A stretch of 64,000 nt of DNA from Owenweeksia hongkongensis DSM 17368 (GCF_000236705.1 NC_016599.1:3286001-3350000), one strand, 5' to 3'; numbered from the stretch's first letter, positions 18,201 to 27,679 are shown. A program made the numbers and translations. Notes: generated from the sequence alone by a model not told the origin.

Positions 18201-21200
18201 TTTGATTTGAATGCAGTGAATGGCGTAGACTATACTTTAGAGTGGGGACCAAGAGGCTTCTCTCAAGGTTCGGGTACCGGAAACTTAGTGAGCGGTATTA
18301 CTACCTTACCATATACCCTTTCGAGTTTAAATCCAAACACACCTTATGATGCTTATATAAGTGTAAACTGTGGCCCTGATGGCAGCAGCGTATGGGTGGG
18401 GCCTGTAGGATTTACCACCGATTGTAATGGTCCATTAGTAGGTGGAACTTATACCATTGGAAATGGTCCTACTGATGATTTCCCAAGTTTTGATACTGTA
18501 GCATCAGTTCTTAATGCATGCGGAATTTCTGGTCCTGTGGTATTCAATGTTCAGCCGGGTAAATACGCTGATGCTTTACAGTTGTACAGTGTTGCAGGTG
18601 TGAATTCGGTAAACACAATTACGTTTAACGGAAGTGGTAGTGACACTTTAGAATATAACGGAGTAGGTGCTCAGGCAACTATTGTGTTGGATGATGTAAG
18701 CCATGTTACCCTATCTGATTTGTATATCCGCAATATGAGCGGTACGGAATCATGGGGTGTACTTATTACCAATGAGTCAGATTCAGTTACCATTGACAAT
18801 AGCATTATTGAAGTAAATGCCGTGCTGACCTCTAATGATATTAGTCCTGTATTGATATCCGGTAGCGAAAGGGATGATAATGTGGAAGGCGCAGGTGTAG
18901 ATTACTTCACTCTAACAAACTCTACTTTAATCGGAGGTTACTCCGGTTTATCATTAGAAGGTAATGGTAATGCTAATCCTGCAAAAGGATATGTGATTGA
19001 AAATAACTTAATTAAAGATTACTATATCTACGGAGTATATGCTGATGATCTGATTGATGTGACTTTTAAAGGTAATAGGGTAGAGTCACAGAGGTCATCC
19101 AGTAGTGATGGATTCTATGTTACAGATATAGCAGATTTCACTTTTGAAGCGAACATGGTTAATGTGCCTGATTATGGTATTTACATAAATGATGGCAACG
19201 CAGGAGGTGTGGCCACTACGAATTCATCTATTGTAAATAATATGGTGATAAGTACGGGCGATAATGCTGTTCACCTATTTGCTGTGGAAAACGTTAATGT
19301 GTTCCATAATACCTTTTATGGTGAGGCTGGTTATTATATGGATAACCACATTTCTGTAGATATTAGAAATAACATTTTTGCCTCCCCAAGTGATTATGCT
19401 TTTAATGCAGCGGATTCGTTACTGCCAACAGATGTGTTGGATTACAATCTATATTATGTTGGAGGAGCGCATGCTTCTATTCGTATAGATGGCAATGATT
19501 ATGCAGATTTGGCGGCAGCGCAAGCAGCTTATTCAGCTAAAAACCTCAACTCTGTAGAAGGTGATCCATTGTTTGTTTCGGCTACTGATTTGCATGTTAC
19601 CGGAGTATTAGCCAATGCGGTTGGAGATAATAGTGTGGGTGTGACTATCGATATTGACAATGATGCCCGTCCATTTGCTGGTTCTACTACAGTAGATATG
19701 GGAGCTGATGAATTTGAGCCTGCGGGTGATGATGTAGGAGTTATTGCAATTGTAGATCCTCAGGCAAGAAACTGTGGTGATAGCAGTACCGTGGTTACTG
19801 TAGTGATTCAAAATTTTGGGGCAAACACCGCTTCTAATTTTGGTATTAATGTGGATGTTACTGGAGATGCTACGGCAAATCTTTCAACTACATATAGTGG
19901 AAGTTTAGCAAGTCTTGCCACCGACACAGTGAGCCTTAGCAGTTTCAACTCCATTTTGGGAGGTCAGTTTACAATTGAAGCCTACACCAGTCTTGTGGGT
20001 GATCAGATTAGTTTCAATGACACTGTTGTAGAAACGCTTGTGTTGAATCATGCAGGAGAGATTAGTATTTATGCAAGCGACTCAGCGGTTTGTGTACCGC
20101 AGGGAGTAACGCTATGGGCTGATACAAACTTTACTGGACTTCCACTTGTTTGGACTGACCTAAATGGCAACCCACTGGGTACAGGAGATACTTTGAGCCT
20201 TGCGCTTGTGGATAGTGCAACAAGTGTTGTTCTAAGTGTAGACACATCTGGGGCTGCTGGTTTTAGCACATTTGTGGTAGGTGCAAAAGATACTACCATA
20301 GGCGCGGCATCTTCATTTGGTAACTACACATCATGGGCACCGTTAATTTCCGCTTATCAAACAGTGGTTATTAAGGATATGAAAATTTATCCTCAGAACT
20401 CTGGTACCTTGATAGTAGATATTAAAGACGTTTCTTCTGGAAACATCGTGGGTACTGCTACTGTGCAGGTAACTCAAACCAGTGCCTACCAACCTGTAAC
20501 TGTAGGTTTGAACTTAACTGTACCTCCTGGTGATTATGAGTTGAGAGCAAACCCTGCGTCAACCATTGGTCAAATGTTGAGAAATAGTGCTGGAGGAGTT
20601 TATCCTTATGGCGATCCGTCTATATTTGAATTGACTGGTCAAACATTTGGATCTTCAAATGCCAATTATGCAGATTACTATTACTACTTCTATAATATGA
20701 CCATTTCGTCTACCGCTGGTTGTGAACGACCATCATCAACTTTTACAATTGCTTATGGAAATTCAACAAGCGCTGCATTTACCAGTTCAATAGCTTCACC
20801 TACTGCAAATGGAGTAGATGTAGATTTTGATGCAAGCACGAGTGCAACTGATGCTTCAGCAACCTATACTTGGTACTTTGGTGATGGAAATACCGGAACT
20901 GGTATTATGCCTCAGCATACTTACACTGCAAATGGAACATACAATGTGAAGTTAGTGGTAGATGGAACTTGTGGAAAGGATAGCCTTACTCAGCAAGTGG
21001 TAATTCAAGGTATTTCTATTGAAGAAAATATGTTGAGTCGCTCACTTGAAGTATATCCAAATCCGACTAAGGAAAAGATAAACTTGGTGTTTGATGCAGG
21101 AAGTGCTCAAAGTGCCGTGGTTTATGTTTCGGATATGACTGGAAAAGTATTGTTTGCGAAAGAATACAACAATATGAATGGTGAGTTTACTAGTGAGCTT

Positions 21201-21287
21201 AGCCTTGAAAACTTACCAAAGGGGACATACATTCTGAATGTAAATACAGACGGATTGTCTGCTCAAAGAAGAATTATTAAGATTTAG
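15201..21287 (+). CDS. Giant T9SS-secreted adhesin-like protein with FN3, MAM-like, beta-helix and PKD domains
   Basis: 2028 residues. Signal peptide at 1-19 (ends IQAQ). Several modules follow: jelly-roll (MAM-like) domains that begin PFxxxFES or PFVEGFQS after a Cys, alternating with FN3 domains. Next come a right-handed beta-helix at about 1110-1500 (NTITFNGSGSDTL, VTIDNSIIE, IVNNMV), a CARDB-like segment near 1510-1620, and a PKD domain at about 1857-1936 (YTWYFGDGNTGTG). The type A sorting domain is at about 1945-2028 (LEVYPNPTKEKINL ... GTYILNVN). The beta-helix and PKD parts closely resemble those of the protein encoded at 3700-8340, so the two are paralogues. Predicted surface or secreted via T9SS; ligand unknown. 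Confidence 0.9.
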   Translation: MKNLLLSFGLFASWISIQAQCGSLSPITLPFTEGFESYSGQVTQDSVLNCSPTYRWDFNRGGNYGSVSFDVDALMGNHAAALAGTSYTNDTSQVKLTVNLTSYTGSTNDVILSFFYRDNQDETHAPDKVWVRGSSTDSWIEILDWNTTANGESWTLGSFNLSNILTTNMQSFSATTQVLWSQYDGSTYANNDGFAIDEVMIAEEGCNAPTGLTTTTVSPGQVTLDWTSTGTNWEIAYDTTGMPMGTHAITSTKPYTITGLATAVNFSFYVREICSSNSNSQWSGPYSVLIPCPSQTAPFFDNFDSNPVNVTPDCWSSYSNETNPYAQVKTLGSPYSGSQQLALYSSSGGNTDTLYAITPHFSDLSSASGKEVSMRVKVSNTDSKLIIGTTSDASGKAPFNAIDTIGFTASNTYTQVFITLNAANGYNGTDEYVVLKHDMGGTYDYVYVDDFDYHDMPTCPKPVDVVTSNITSSAADISFDDRGGSPYEYIFGAPGFAQASGTVQSTSSNPFTVSGLNPMTTYEVLVRNRCSTNDTSVWSDPIEFTTECVPFAAPYFTDFESDNLDEVAACWDYYESYSSSSVEVEDYRTHNSGSQSLQLYNSYTTSDTLLAITPELAGLTNSDKQIRFYSQTSDMASYLVVGTMPSPGASTQFTALDTIMYSAPNTYQEYIVTLDAASGYNGTDSYVAFMHGMGTTADYIHIDDFNYENIPACVPTQAADITVEYSNYDSVFVSWIPGEGVKFNMEVGLAGFTPGAGAYNVTVGDTFAGIGGLSASTLYEIYIKDSCNSGWSPVVGPISFNTVCSPVVAPFVEGFQSGSIPTCWDVNTSTLSTNVLAFWKFSGSPVGGAANNGKSAGEFAWVDGSNPYQVDTLKDVTLVTPFIDISSLNVPQLYFELFSNNTTEPGDNVKFYINLWDGAQWNDSVFMYSGDNATWQDFTMLFNSYNITGPIQLEFVVDKTTAPNSSQNDFLLDSVVVQEAAPCPRPDHFVVTGVTPGSATFDLNAVNGVDYTLEWGPRGFSQGSGTGNLVSGITTLPYTLSSLNPNTPYDAYISVNCGPDGSSVWVGPVGFTTDCNGPLVGGTYTIGNGPTDDFPSFDTVASVLNACGISGPVVFNVQPGKYADALQLYSVAGVNSVNTITFNGSGSDTLEYNGVGAQATIVLDDVSHVTLSDLYIRNMSGTESWGVLITNESDSVTIDNSIIEVNAVLTSNDISPVLISGSERDDNVEGAGVDYFTLTNSTLIGGYSGLSLEGNGNANPAKGYVIENNLIKDYYIYGVYADDLIDVTFKGNRVESQRSSSSDGFYVTDIADFTFEANMVNVPDYGIYINDGNAGGVATTNSSIVNNMVISTGDNAVHLFAVENVNVFHNTFYGEAGYYMDNHISVDIRNNIFASPSDYAFNAADSLLPTDVLDYNLYYVGGAHASIRIDGNDYADLAAAQAAYSAKNLNSVEGDPLFVSATDLHVTGVLANAVGDNSVGVTIDIDNDARPFAGSTTVDMGADEFEPAGDDVGVIAIVDPQARNCGDSSTVVTVVIQNFGANTASNFGINVDVTGDATANLSTTYSGSLASLATDTVSLSSFNSILGGQFTIEAYTSLVGDQISFNDTVVETLVLNHAGEISIYASDSAVCVPQGVTLWADTNFTGLPLVWTDLNGNPLGTGDTLSLALVDSATSVVLSVDTSGAAGFSTFVVGAKDTTIGAASSFGNYTSWAPLISAYQTVVIKDMKIYPQNSGTLIVDIKDVSSGNIVGTATVQVTQTSAYQPVTVGLNLTVPPGDYELRANPASTIGQMLRNSAGGVYPYGDPSIFELTGQTFGSSNANYADYYYYFYNMTISSTAGCERPSSTFTIAYGNSTSAAFTSSIASPTANGVDVDFDASTSATDASATYTWYFGDGNTGTGIMPQHTYTANGTYNVKLVVDGTCGKDSLTQQVVIQGISIEENMLSRSLEVYPNPTKEKINLVFDAGSAQSAVVYVSDMTGKVLFAKEYNNMNGEFTSELSLENLPKGTYILNVNTDGLSAQRRIIKI

Positions 21288-21311
21288 GGTTAATAGTTTG
21301 GGTAATAGAGG

Positions 21312-21347
21312 GGAAAGCCCCGGCTCGAAGGAGTCGGGGCTTTTCTG
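21312..21347. terminator. Terminator between convergent T9SS and pyruvate carboxylase genes
   Basis: AAAGCCCCGGCTC, loop GAAG, GAGTCGGGGCTTTT forms a GC-rich stem flanked by A and T runs. It can end transcription in both directions. Confidence 0.85.
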
Positions 21348-21349
21348 TT

Positions 21350-24300
21350 TTATTCAATAGTGATTACCAAGTCATCTTGCTTCACCATGCTTCCTGGTGA
21401 AAGCTCAATATGTGTGACTTTACCATCTTTGGGTGCCACTACAGTACTTTCCATTTTCATAGCTTCGATCACAAAGAGTGGTGTGTTTTTGCTTACTTCT
21501 TGTCCTTTCTTCACCAATATTTCAATCAGTTTCCCTTGAAGGGGAACACCTACTTCATTGTCAGTCGTAGCCTTTCTATTCGAAACAGTTTCCACTTTTA
21601 GCGACTCGTCTTTTACTTCCACATGGCGGTTTTGGCCGTTAAGCTTAAAGTATACTTGACGGTATCCATGCTCATCTGCAGCGGTTACGTTCAGGAATCT
21701 GATGATGATGGTTTTTCCAGGGGCCAACTCTACCAGTATTTCTTCATTCAGATTCATACCATAAAAGAAGGCCAGGGTAGGAATGCGCCATACTTCACCA
21801 TTTTCCACATTAAAATCATGGTAGTCTTTATAAACTTTTGGATAAAGCTTGTAGCTCAAAAAGTCAAGGAAACTGGTTTGATCTCCAAACTTCTTTTGGA
21901 ACTCTGCAAATTCTTTGTCAAAATCTACTGGTTCTAAATGCGCATTGGGGCGATCTGAAAACCCTGGCTCATCCTTCAAAATTGTTTTGCGCAAAGCTTC
22001 AGGAAATCCGCCATGCGGCTGACCCAATTCTCCTTTAAAGAAACTAATCACAGAGTCAGGGAAAGAAATGTCATTTCCTTTTTCCAGAATATCTTCTGGC
22101 GTGTAGCCATTGGTGGTCATAAACATGGCCATGTCGCCCACTACTTTGCTCGAAGGAGTAACTTTTACCAAATCACCCATCATCAGGTTAGCCTTTTGGT
22201 AATTGCTTTTTATGGTTTCAAATTTATCTTCAATACCCAGCCCACGTGCCTGTGGTCTAAGGTTAGAATATTGCCCTCCGGGAATTTCATGTTCGTAAAC
22301 CTGAGCAGTCCCTGCCTTCAATTCTGACTCGAATGGATAATACCATTCACGAACGTCTTCCCAATAATTGGCAAACTCGTTAAGCTTTGGCAAATCAAGT
22401 CGGGTTTCTCGCTCATGGCCTTGCATCATTGCCACTGTAGAGTTGAAGTTGGGCTGTGAAGTAAGTCCACTCATAGAACTTAGCGCCACATCTATAATAT
22501 CCACATCGGCTTCAATGGCCTTGAGGTAAGTCGCAGTTTGAATACCTGCCGTATCATGTGTGTGCAGGTGAATAGGAATGTCCACCGCTTTTCTCAATTC
22601 AGTAATTAAAGTTGTGGCGGCATAAGGTTTCAGCAATCCCGCCATATCTTTTATAGCCAAAATGTGAGCACCCATATCTTCAATCTGCCTGGCTAAATCC
22701 AAATAGTACTGAAGGCCATATTTGTTGTGTTTGTCACTGCTAATGTCTCCGGTATAGCAAAGGCAAACTTCGGCCAATCCGTTGGTTCGTTCACGTACCG
22801 CTTTGGTCGAAACCTTCAAAGACTCCGTCCAGTTTAGGGAATCAAAAATCCTAAAAATATCAACTCCGGTTTCCCATGATTTCTCAATAAACTTCTCTAC
22901 CAAGTTGTCAGGATAGGCTTTATAGCCAACCGCATTGGAAGCTCTGAGCAACATTTGCGTAAGCACGTTGGGCATTGCTTCACGTAAAAGCTGAAGGCGC
23001 AGCCAAGGGTCTTCTTTAAGGAAGCGCATGCACACGTCAAAAGTGGCCCCGCCCCATATTTCCATACTGAAAATTTCGGGGTGACTTTTCGCGAAACTTT
23101 CGGCTACGGCTAACATGTCTTTGGTTCTAACTCGAGTTGCTAAAAGCGACTGATGCGCATCACGAAAAGTGGTATCTGTATATAAAATGGGTTTTTGCTC
23201 ACGTACCCAAGTGGAGAATTTTTCCGGGCCTAATTCGTCTAAAAGGTTTTTGGTGCCCGGGGTATGCGCACTATGCTTATCATAATCCGGGATTTTTGGC
23301 ATCCTAAACTGTTTGGAAGGATCGATGTATTTCACATCACTATTTCCATTCACAATTACTTCGGCCAAATAATTTAAGGTGCGTGTTCCACGGTCACGAG
23401 TACGCGTGAAATCCATCAACTCAGGGTGATTTGGAATAAAGCCAACCCGTTGTTCGCCACTTTTAAAGTGTGGGTGTCCAATCACATTTCTAAGAAACTG
23501 AATGTTGGTGTTTACACCACGAATTCTAAATTCTACCAAAGCACGCTCCAGTCGTTCAGAAGCACCTGCCAATGTTCGGCCCCAAGCCGAAACTTTAACC
23601 AACATGGAGTCAAAGAAGGGTGAGATTTTTACACCAGGGTAGGAGCTTCCTTCATCCAGACGGATGCCCATTCCCGCAGCGTTTCTATAGGCAATGATGG
23701 TTCCGTAGTCAGGTTTAAAATTGTCTTTAGGATTTTCAGTGGTAATGCGGCATTGAATAGCAAAACCATTAATTTGAACATCGTCCTGAGATTTGATGAA
23801 AATGCTTTTATCATCCAATCTTTTGCCATCCGCAATATGAATTTGTGAACGCACAATATCGACACCTGTAATCTCTTCAGTAATGGTGTGCTCCACCTGA
23901 ATTCTTGGATTCACTTCAATGAAGAAGATGTTTTCTTGCTCGTCAACCAAAAACTCTACGGTTCCGGCATTTGAATATTTTACTTCCCTACCAATTTGTA
24001 AAGCGTAGTTGTAAAGTTTGTCTCGTGTGTCTTGAGAAAGTCCAGTGCTGGGAGCTACTTCCACTACTTTTTGAAACCTGCGCTGTACGGAGCAGTCACG
24101 TTCATATAGGTGTACCAGGTTTCCGAAATTATCACCTAAAAGTTGTACCTCGATATGCTTAGGGTTGTCCACGTACTTTTCCATGAAAACGGTTCCGTTT
24201 CCAAAGGCTTTCAAAGCTTCATTGCTAGCTTCTTTAAAGGACTGTTTTAATAAAGCTTCATCGCGAACCACACGCATTCCCCGGCCACCACCACCAGCAG

Positions 24301-24784
24301 CTGCCTTTAGCATTACAGGGAATCCTATTTTTTTAGCTGCAGCTAAAGCATCGTCTTCGGTTTTAAGGTCTTTTGAATCTTCAATCACCGGAACATTGGC
24401 CGCTCGAGCTACTACTTTAGCTTGAATTTTGTCGCCAAGTCTGGCCATGGCTTCTGGAGTAGGGCCGACAAATATTATCCCTTCTTCACGGCATCGTTTG
24501 GCAAAGTCCACATTTTCCGAAAGGAAACCGTAGCCCGGATGGATGGCATCTGCATTTTTCTTTTTGGCAAGAGTTATGATTTCCTCAATGTCCAAATAAG
24601 GTTTTAGCTGTTCATCATCTGGGCCAATTTGATAAGCCTCATCAGCTTTGTAGCGATGGAGAGAGTAGCGGTCTTCATAAGTATAGATTGCGATTGTGCG
24701 AATGTTGAGCTCAGAAGCTGCACGAAAAACGCGGATGGCAATTTCCCCACGGTTTGCCACCAGCAGTCTTTTAATGGTATTCAT
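21350..24784 (-). CDS. pyc: Pyruvate carboxylase
   Basis: 1144 residues, the full single-chain form. It carboxylates pyruvate to oxaloacetate with ATP and bicarbonate (anaplerosis). Domain order seen: biotin carboxylase at about 5-455 (KRLLVANRGEIAIRVFRA; GGGGRGMRVV glycine loop; EVNPRIQVEHT), and carboxyltransferase at about 530-800 (TDTTFRDAHQSLLATRVR; HLHTHDTAG). The PYC/OADA region comes next, and a C-terminal biotinyl domain holds EAMKMES with the biotin lysine at K1110. No gap or missing catalytic motif was seen. It is convergent with the preceding T9SS gene; the lipoprotein gene upstream at 24832 is on the same strand, 47 bp away. Confidence 0.97.
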   Translation of the reverse strand: MNTIKRLLVANRGEIAIRVFRAASELNIRTIAIYTYEDRYSLHRYKADEAYQIGPDDEQLKPYLDIEEIITLAKKKNADAIHPGYGFLSENVDFAKRCREEGIIFVGPTPEAMARLGDKIQAKVVARAANVPVIEDSKDLKTEDDALAAAKKIGFPVMLKAAAGGGGRGMRVVRDEALLKQSFKEASNEALKAFGNGTVFMEKYVDNPKHIEVQLLGDNFGNLVHLYERDCSVQRRFQKVVEVAPSTGLSQDTRDKLYNYALQIGREVKYSNAGTVEFLVDEQENIFFIEVNPRIQVEHTITEEITGVDIVRSQIHIADGKRLDDKSIFIKSQDDVQINGFAIQCRITTENPKDNFKPDYGTIIAYRNAAGMGIRLDEGSSYPGVKISPFFDSMLVKVSAWGRTLAGASERLERALVEFRIRGVNTNIQFLRNVIGHPHFKSGEQRVGFIPNHPELMDFTRTRDRGTRTLNYLAEVIVNGNSDVKYIDPSKQFRMPKIPDYDKHSAHTPGTKNLLDELGPEKFSTWVREQKPILYTDTTFRDAHQSLLATRVRTKDMLAVAESFAKSHPEIFSMEIWGGATFDVCMRFLKEDPWLRLQLLREAMPNVLTQMLLRASNAVGYKAYPDNLVEKFIEKSWETGVDIFRIFDSLNWTESLKVSTKAVRERTNGLAEVCLCYTGDISSDKHNKYGLQYYLDLARQIEDMGAHILAIKDMAGLLKPYAATTLITELRKAVDIPIHLHTHDTAGIQTATYLKAIEADVDIIDVALSSMSGLTSQPNFNSTVAMMQGHERETRLDLPKLNEFANYWEDVREWYYPFESELKAGTAQVYEHEIPGGQYSNLRPQARGLGIEDKFETIKSNYQKANLMMGDLVKVTPSSKVVGDMAMFMTTNGYTPEDILEKGNDISFPDSVISFFKGELGQPHGGFPEALRKTILKDEPGFSDRPNAHLEPVDFDKEFAEFQKKFGDQTSFLDFLSYKLYPKVYKDYHDFNVENGEVWRIPTLAFFYGMNLNEEILVELAPGKTIIIRFLNVTAADEHGYRQVYFKLNGQNRHVEVKDESLKVETVSNRKATTDNEVGVPLQGKLIEILVKKGQEVSKNTPLFVIEAMKMESTVVAPKDGKVTHIELSPGSMVKQDDLVITIE

Positions 24785-24831
24785 GTGAGTTGACTTTAAG
24801 TATGGTTCATAATTGTATTTGTGGCTTGGCT

Positions 24832-25527
24832 TTAAATTTCAAATAAATCTTCTGACTCAAGTATGTTGTAATCCATTTTCAATTTTACGTATTTGAGCCA
24901 TTTAACATTTGAGTTTTCTAGTTTTAGTATCAAAACTTTGTTTTCGTTTTCATACAGTAAACAGTTTTGAGTGAATAAGTCGGGTTCACCCAATTGGTAT
25001 ATAATGGAAGCAGAGTCTATTCCAACAAAGGCCAATTCGGGCAAATCAAAATCATTGAAAGTTGCTATTACTTCAATCAGTTCTTCAGTAGGGTCTGTGT
25101 ATTTGTATCGATATTTTCCAAGTTTTTTATAAACGGTAATTTCAAGACCATTTTCTCTGTGTACACTTTTGTCTTTTTCTCTCCCAATGTATCCTCTAAT
25201 TCCTTTAGATCCCTCAAAAAGAAAGTATCGATAGTGCATACCTTCTTTATTGGGGCTGAAGAAATACTCTTGGATTGTACCTCCACCACTATTCGCTCCT
25301 CTTTTTTTCTCTTTGAATTTAAACAGATCAAAAGGTTCATTTAAAAAATCATTAATGGAATCACGATTTGTCAGAAGTGGAATATCTCCTTTGATCACTT
25401 TTATTCTAGGCTCGAAATATGCGGAGCTATCTACTACGGGTGTGATATTTCTAACAGAATTATCCACTGGGCTTTGGCAAGAAAGTAAATAGAAAGCTAA
25501 GAGAATTAAGAAGAAAAAGTTCCTCAT
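24832..25527 (-). CDS. Putative lipoprotein of unknown function
   Basis: 231 residues from the ATG at 25527. That start places a short signal peptide MRNFFFLILLAFYLLSC with a lipobox (LLSC) at C17; the frame opens slightly earlier at 25542. The mature domain is mixed alpha/beta, with GGGTIQEYFFSPNKEGMHYRYFLFEGSKG in the middle and a C-terminal VKWLKYVKLKM. I do not recognise a family. It is upstream of pyc on the same strand and could be cotranscribed with it. Confidence 0.65.
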   Translation of the reverse strand: MRNFFFLILLAFYLLSCQSPVDNSVRNITPVVDSSAYFEPRIKVIKGDIPLLTNRDSINDFLNEPFDLFKFKEKKRGANSGGGTIQEYFFSPNKEGMHYRYFLFEGSKGIRGYIGREKDKSVHRENGLEITVYKKLGKYRYKYTDPTEELIEVIATFNDFDLPELAFVGIDSASIIYQLGEPDLFTQNCLLYENENKVLILKLENSNVKWLKYVKLKMDYNILESEDLFEI

Positions 25528-25657
25528 GGAGTTAGTTAACAATGTTTTAATGACAACGCCTGAATATACAAATTAGTAGCACGCATTTTGTAGGGGAAAT
25601 ATTAATCATGCATAATTTTCGATGTGCTGCTGGGAGGAAACTCTAAAAAAGGCTGTG

Positions 25658-25665
25658 TACCTTTG
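25658..25665 (+). promoter_or_regulatory. -7 box TACCTTTG upstream of the MBL/rhodanese gene
   Basis: TACCTTTG fits the Bacteroidota TAnnTTTG consensus and lies 25 bp before the ATG at 25691, a usual spacing for a short leader. Confidence 0.6.
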
Positions 25666-25690
25666 CGCGCATTTCATTAAAATCTCTATA

Positions 25691-27094
25691 ATGCAAATCA
25701 AACAACTATATACCGGCTGCCTAGCGGAAGCCGCTTATTATATTGAATCAAACGGGGAAGTAGCAATCATTGACCCTATTCGCGATACCGAGGCCTACAT
25801 TCAAATGGCCAACGAAACCGGAGCTACTATTAAGTATATTTTCGAAACCCATTTTCATGCAGATTTTGTTTCTGGTCATGTAGACCTGGCGAAAACAACA
25901 GGAGCAACCATTGTTTATGGTTCTGAGGCTAAGCCAAGTTTTGACTTTCATGGAGCTCAGGATGGCGAGGTTTTTATTCTTGGAAATATCAAAATCAAAG
26001 CACTGCACACCCCTGGTCATACTTTAGAAAGCACTACCTATTTATTGTTAGATGAAGAAGGTAAGGAGCATGCTATTTTTACTGGTGACACTCTGTTTAT
26101 TGGGGATGTGGGTAGACCAGACCTTGCTGTAAAGTCTGACCTTTCACAAACCGATTTGGCGGGTTTACTTTATGATTCATTGAGAAACAAAATAATGACT
26201 TTGCCTGATGAGGTGATTGTATACCCCGCTCACGGTGCAGGTTCTGCTTGCGGCAAAAATATGAGCAAGGAGCGTTTTGATACTTTGGGCAACCAAAAGA
26301 AATTCAACTACGCTTTACGCGAAAATATGAGTCGTGAGGAGTTTATTGTAGAATTGACTACTGGCCTGTCTGCACCTCCTCAATATTTCCCTAAAAATGT
26401 AGCGCTAAACCAACGTGGATATGATTCATTGGCGGAAGTAATAGAAAGGGGGACAAAGGCACTTTCAGTTGAAGACTTTTTAACCAAAATGCAAGAGCCG
26501 AACACGCTGGTTTTGGATACTCGTAAGCCGGGTGATTTTGCCGAGGCTCATATTCCAGGGGCATTGTTTATAGGTATTGATGGTGGTTTTGCTCCATGGG
26601 TGGGCACTGTGATTGAAGATATCAAAACCAATATCTTGATAGTTTGCGATAAAGGTAGACAAGAGGAAGTGGTGACACGCTTAGCTCGTGTAGGCTATGA
26701 TTATGCTTGTGGATATTTGGACGGAGGAATGGAAGCTTGGCTTGATGCCAAAAATCAAACTTCTCGCGTAAGCGAAGTAGAGCCAGATGACCTTGCTACA
26801 AACTATGCTCACTGGGTAGACAAAACCGTAGATGTTCGTAAGCCTGGTGAGTACGCAGATAGTCACATATTAGATGTGCCAAGCAAACCACTTGACTTTA
26901 TTCATGAAAATAAAAGTGAGTACAGTGCTGATAAAAAGTACTACTTGCACTGTGCTGGAGGTTACCGATCTATGATTGCCGCTTCTGTTTTGAAACAAAA
27001 TGGAGTGGATGATGTGGTGAACGTGAAAGGTGGTTTTAGCGCTTTGAAAAATACAGGTTTGCCATTAGTAAATGGAGAGATGGCTGAGGTGTAA
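25691..27094 (+). CDS. MBL-fold persulfide dioxygenase-like protein with two rhodanese domains
   Basis: 467 residues from the ATG at 25691, downstream of the promoter box. An N-terminal metallo-beta-lactamase domain (1-230) of the ETHE1/Blh type shows THFHADFVSGH (H54, H56, D58, H63), HTPGHTLEST and FTGDTLFIGDVGRPDL. The first rhodanese domain (about 265-365) has IVCDKGR with its Cys. The second (about 370-467) has DVRKPGEYADSH and YYLHCAGGYRSMIA with the active-site Cys. This combination is known from persulfide dioxygenase/sulfurtransferase proteins that oxidise glutathione or low-molecular-weight persulfide. Cytoplasmic; no signal peptide. It heads a run of sulfur-related genes on the plus strand. 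Confidence 0.9.
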   Translation: MQIKQLYTGCLAEAAYYIESNGEVAIIDPIRDTEAYIQMANETGATIKYIFETHFHADFVSGHVDLAKTTGATIVYGSEAKPSFDFHGAQDGEVFILGNIKIKALHTPGHTLESTTYLLLDEEGKEHAIFTGDTLFIGDVGRPDLAVKSDLSQTDLAGLLYDSLRNKIMTLPDEVIVYPAHGAGSACGKNMSKERFDTLGNQKKFNYALRENMSREEFIVELTTGLSAPPQYFPKNVALNQRGYDSLAEVIERGTKALSVEDFLTKMQEPNTLVLDTRKPGDFAEAHIPGALFIGIDGGFAPWVGTVIEDIKTNILIVCDKGRQEEVVTRLARVGYDYACGYLDGGMEAWLDAKNQTSRVSEVEPDDLATNYAHWVDKTVDVRKPGEYADSHILDVPSKPLDFIHENKSEYSADKKYYLHCAGGYRSMIAASVLKQNGVDDVVNVKGGFSALKNTGLPLVNGEMAEV

Positions 27095-27160
27095 CGCCTG
27101 ATTTATGTCATAGTTTTTTCGGGTAGCTCTGTCTAATTTGCTTTCATAAATGATAATTCC

Positions 27161-27679
27161 ATGGAAGCAATAAAAACAATAGAAAGACTGAAGTATAACC
27201 TTACTCTGGGACCTGGTTACGAAGGATACTCTGCCATGGTTGAAGCGATTAACCTTAGTACTGAGGAACTGGATAAAGTTTGCACGTGGCGGGATAAAGA
27301 CTATACCCGAATACGAGTGTATGATACGGAAAGTGTAGAAGCCTTGATAACATGCTGGCCTCCGGAATCTCGATCTCCTATACATGATTACGAACTTCAG
27401 CAAGGTTGGATAAAAGTGTTGAGCGGCACTTTGGAGCTCGAGTATTTCAATATGAGTGATGGTAAAGCTACACTCTATGGTAATAGATCTATTTCAAAAG
27501 GTCAATATGTTTATCTAAATGATGGAATGGGTTTTCATAGATTTATAAACAGTAGTAGAGAAAACGCGGTAGCCTTGCATTTGTATTGTGATAAAATTTT
27601 GAAGTGGAACGAGTTCAATGAGGCGGACGGTTCTATTAATGAGGTGGAGGTAGGCTGTCACATAGAGCTAGATAAATAA
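27161..27679 (+). CDS. Cysteine dioxygenase-like cupin with an altered metal-ligand motif
   Basis: 172 residues. It resembles bacterial type I cysteine dioxygenases: RIRVYDTESVEALITCWPPES, SPIHDYELQQGWIKVLSG and GFHRFIN. The usual HxH iron ligand pair appears as H75-D-Y77, so the second ligand is tyrosine; the third ligand H126 is kept. Either the iron site differs or the protein is not a classical cysteine dioxygenase. It starts 67 bp after the MBL/rhodanese gene and precedes a rhodanese, suggesting a joint role in thiol or persulfide metabolism. The ATG at 27161 matches the family N-terminus. Confidence 0.75.
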   Translation: MEAIKTIERLKYNLTLGPGYEGYSAMVEAINLSTEELDKVCTWRDKDYTRIRVYDTESVEALITCWPPESRSPIHDYELQQGWIKVLSGTLELEYFNMSDGKATLYGNRSISKGQYVYLNDGMGFHRFINSSRENAVALHLYCDKILKWNEFNEADGSINEVEVGCHIELDK

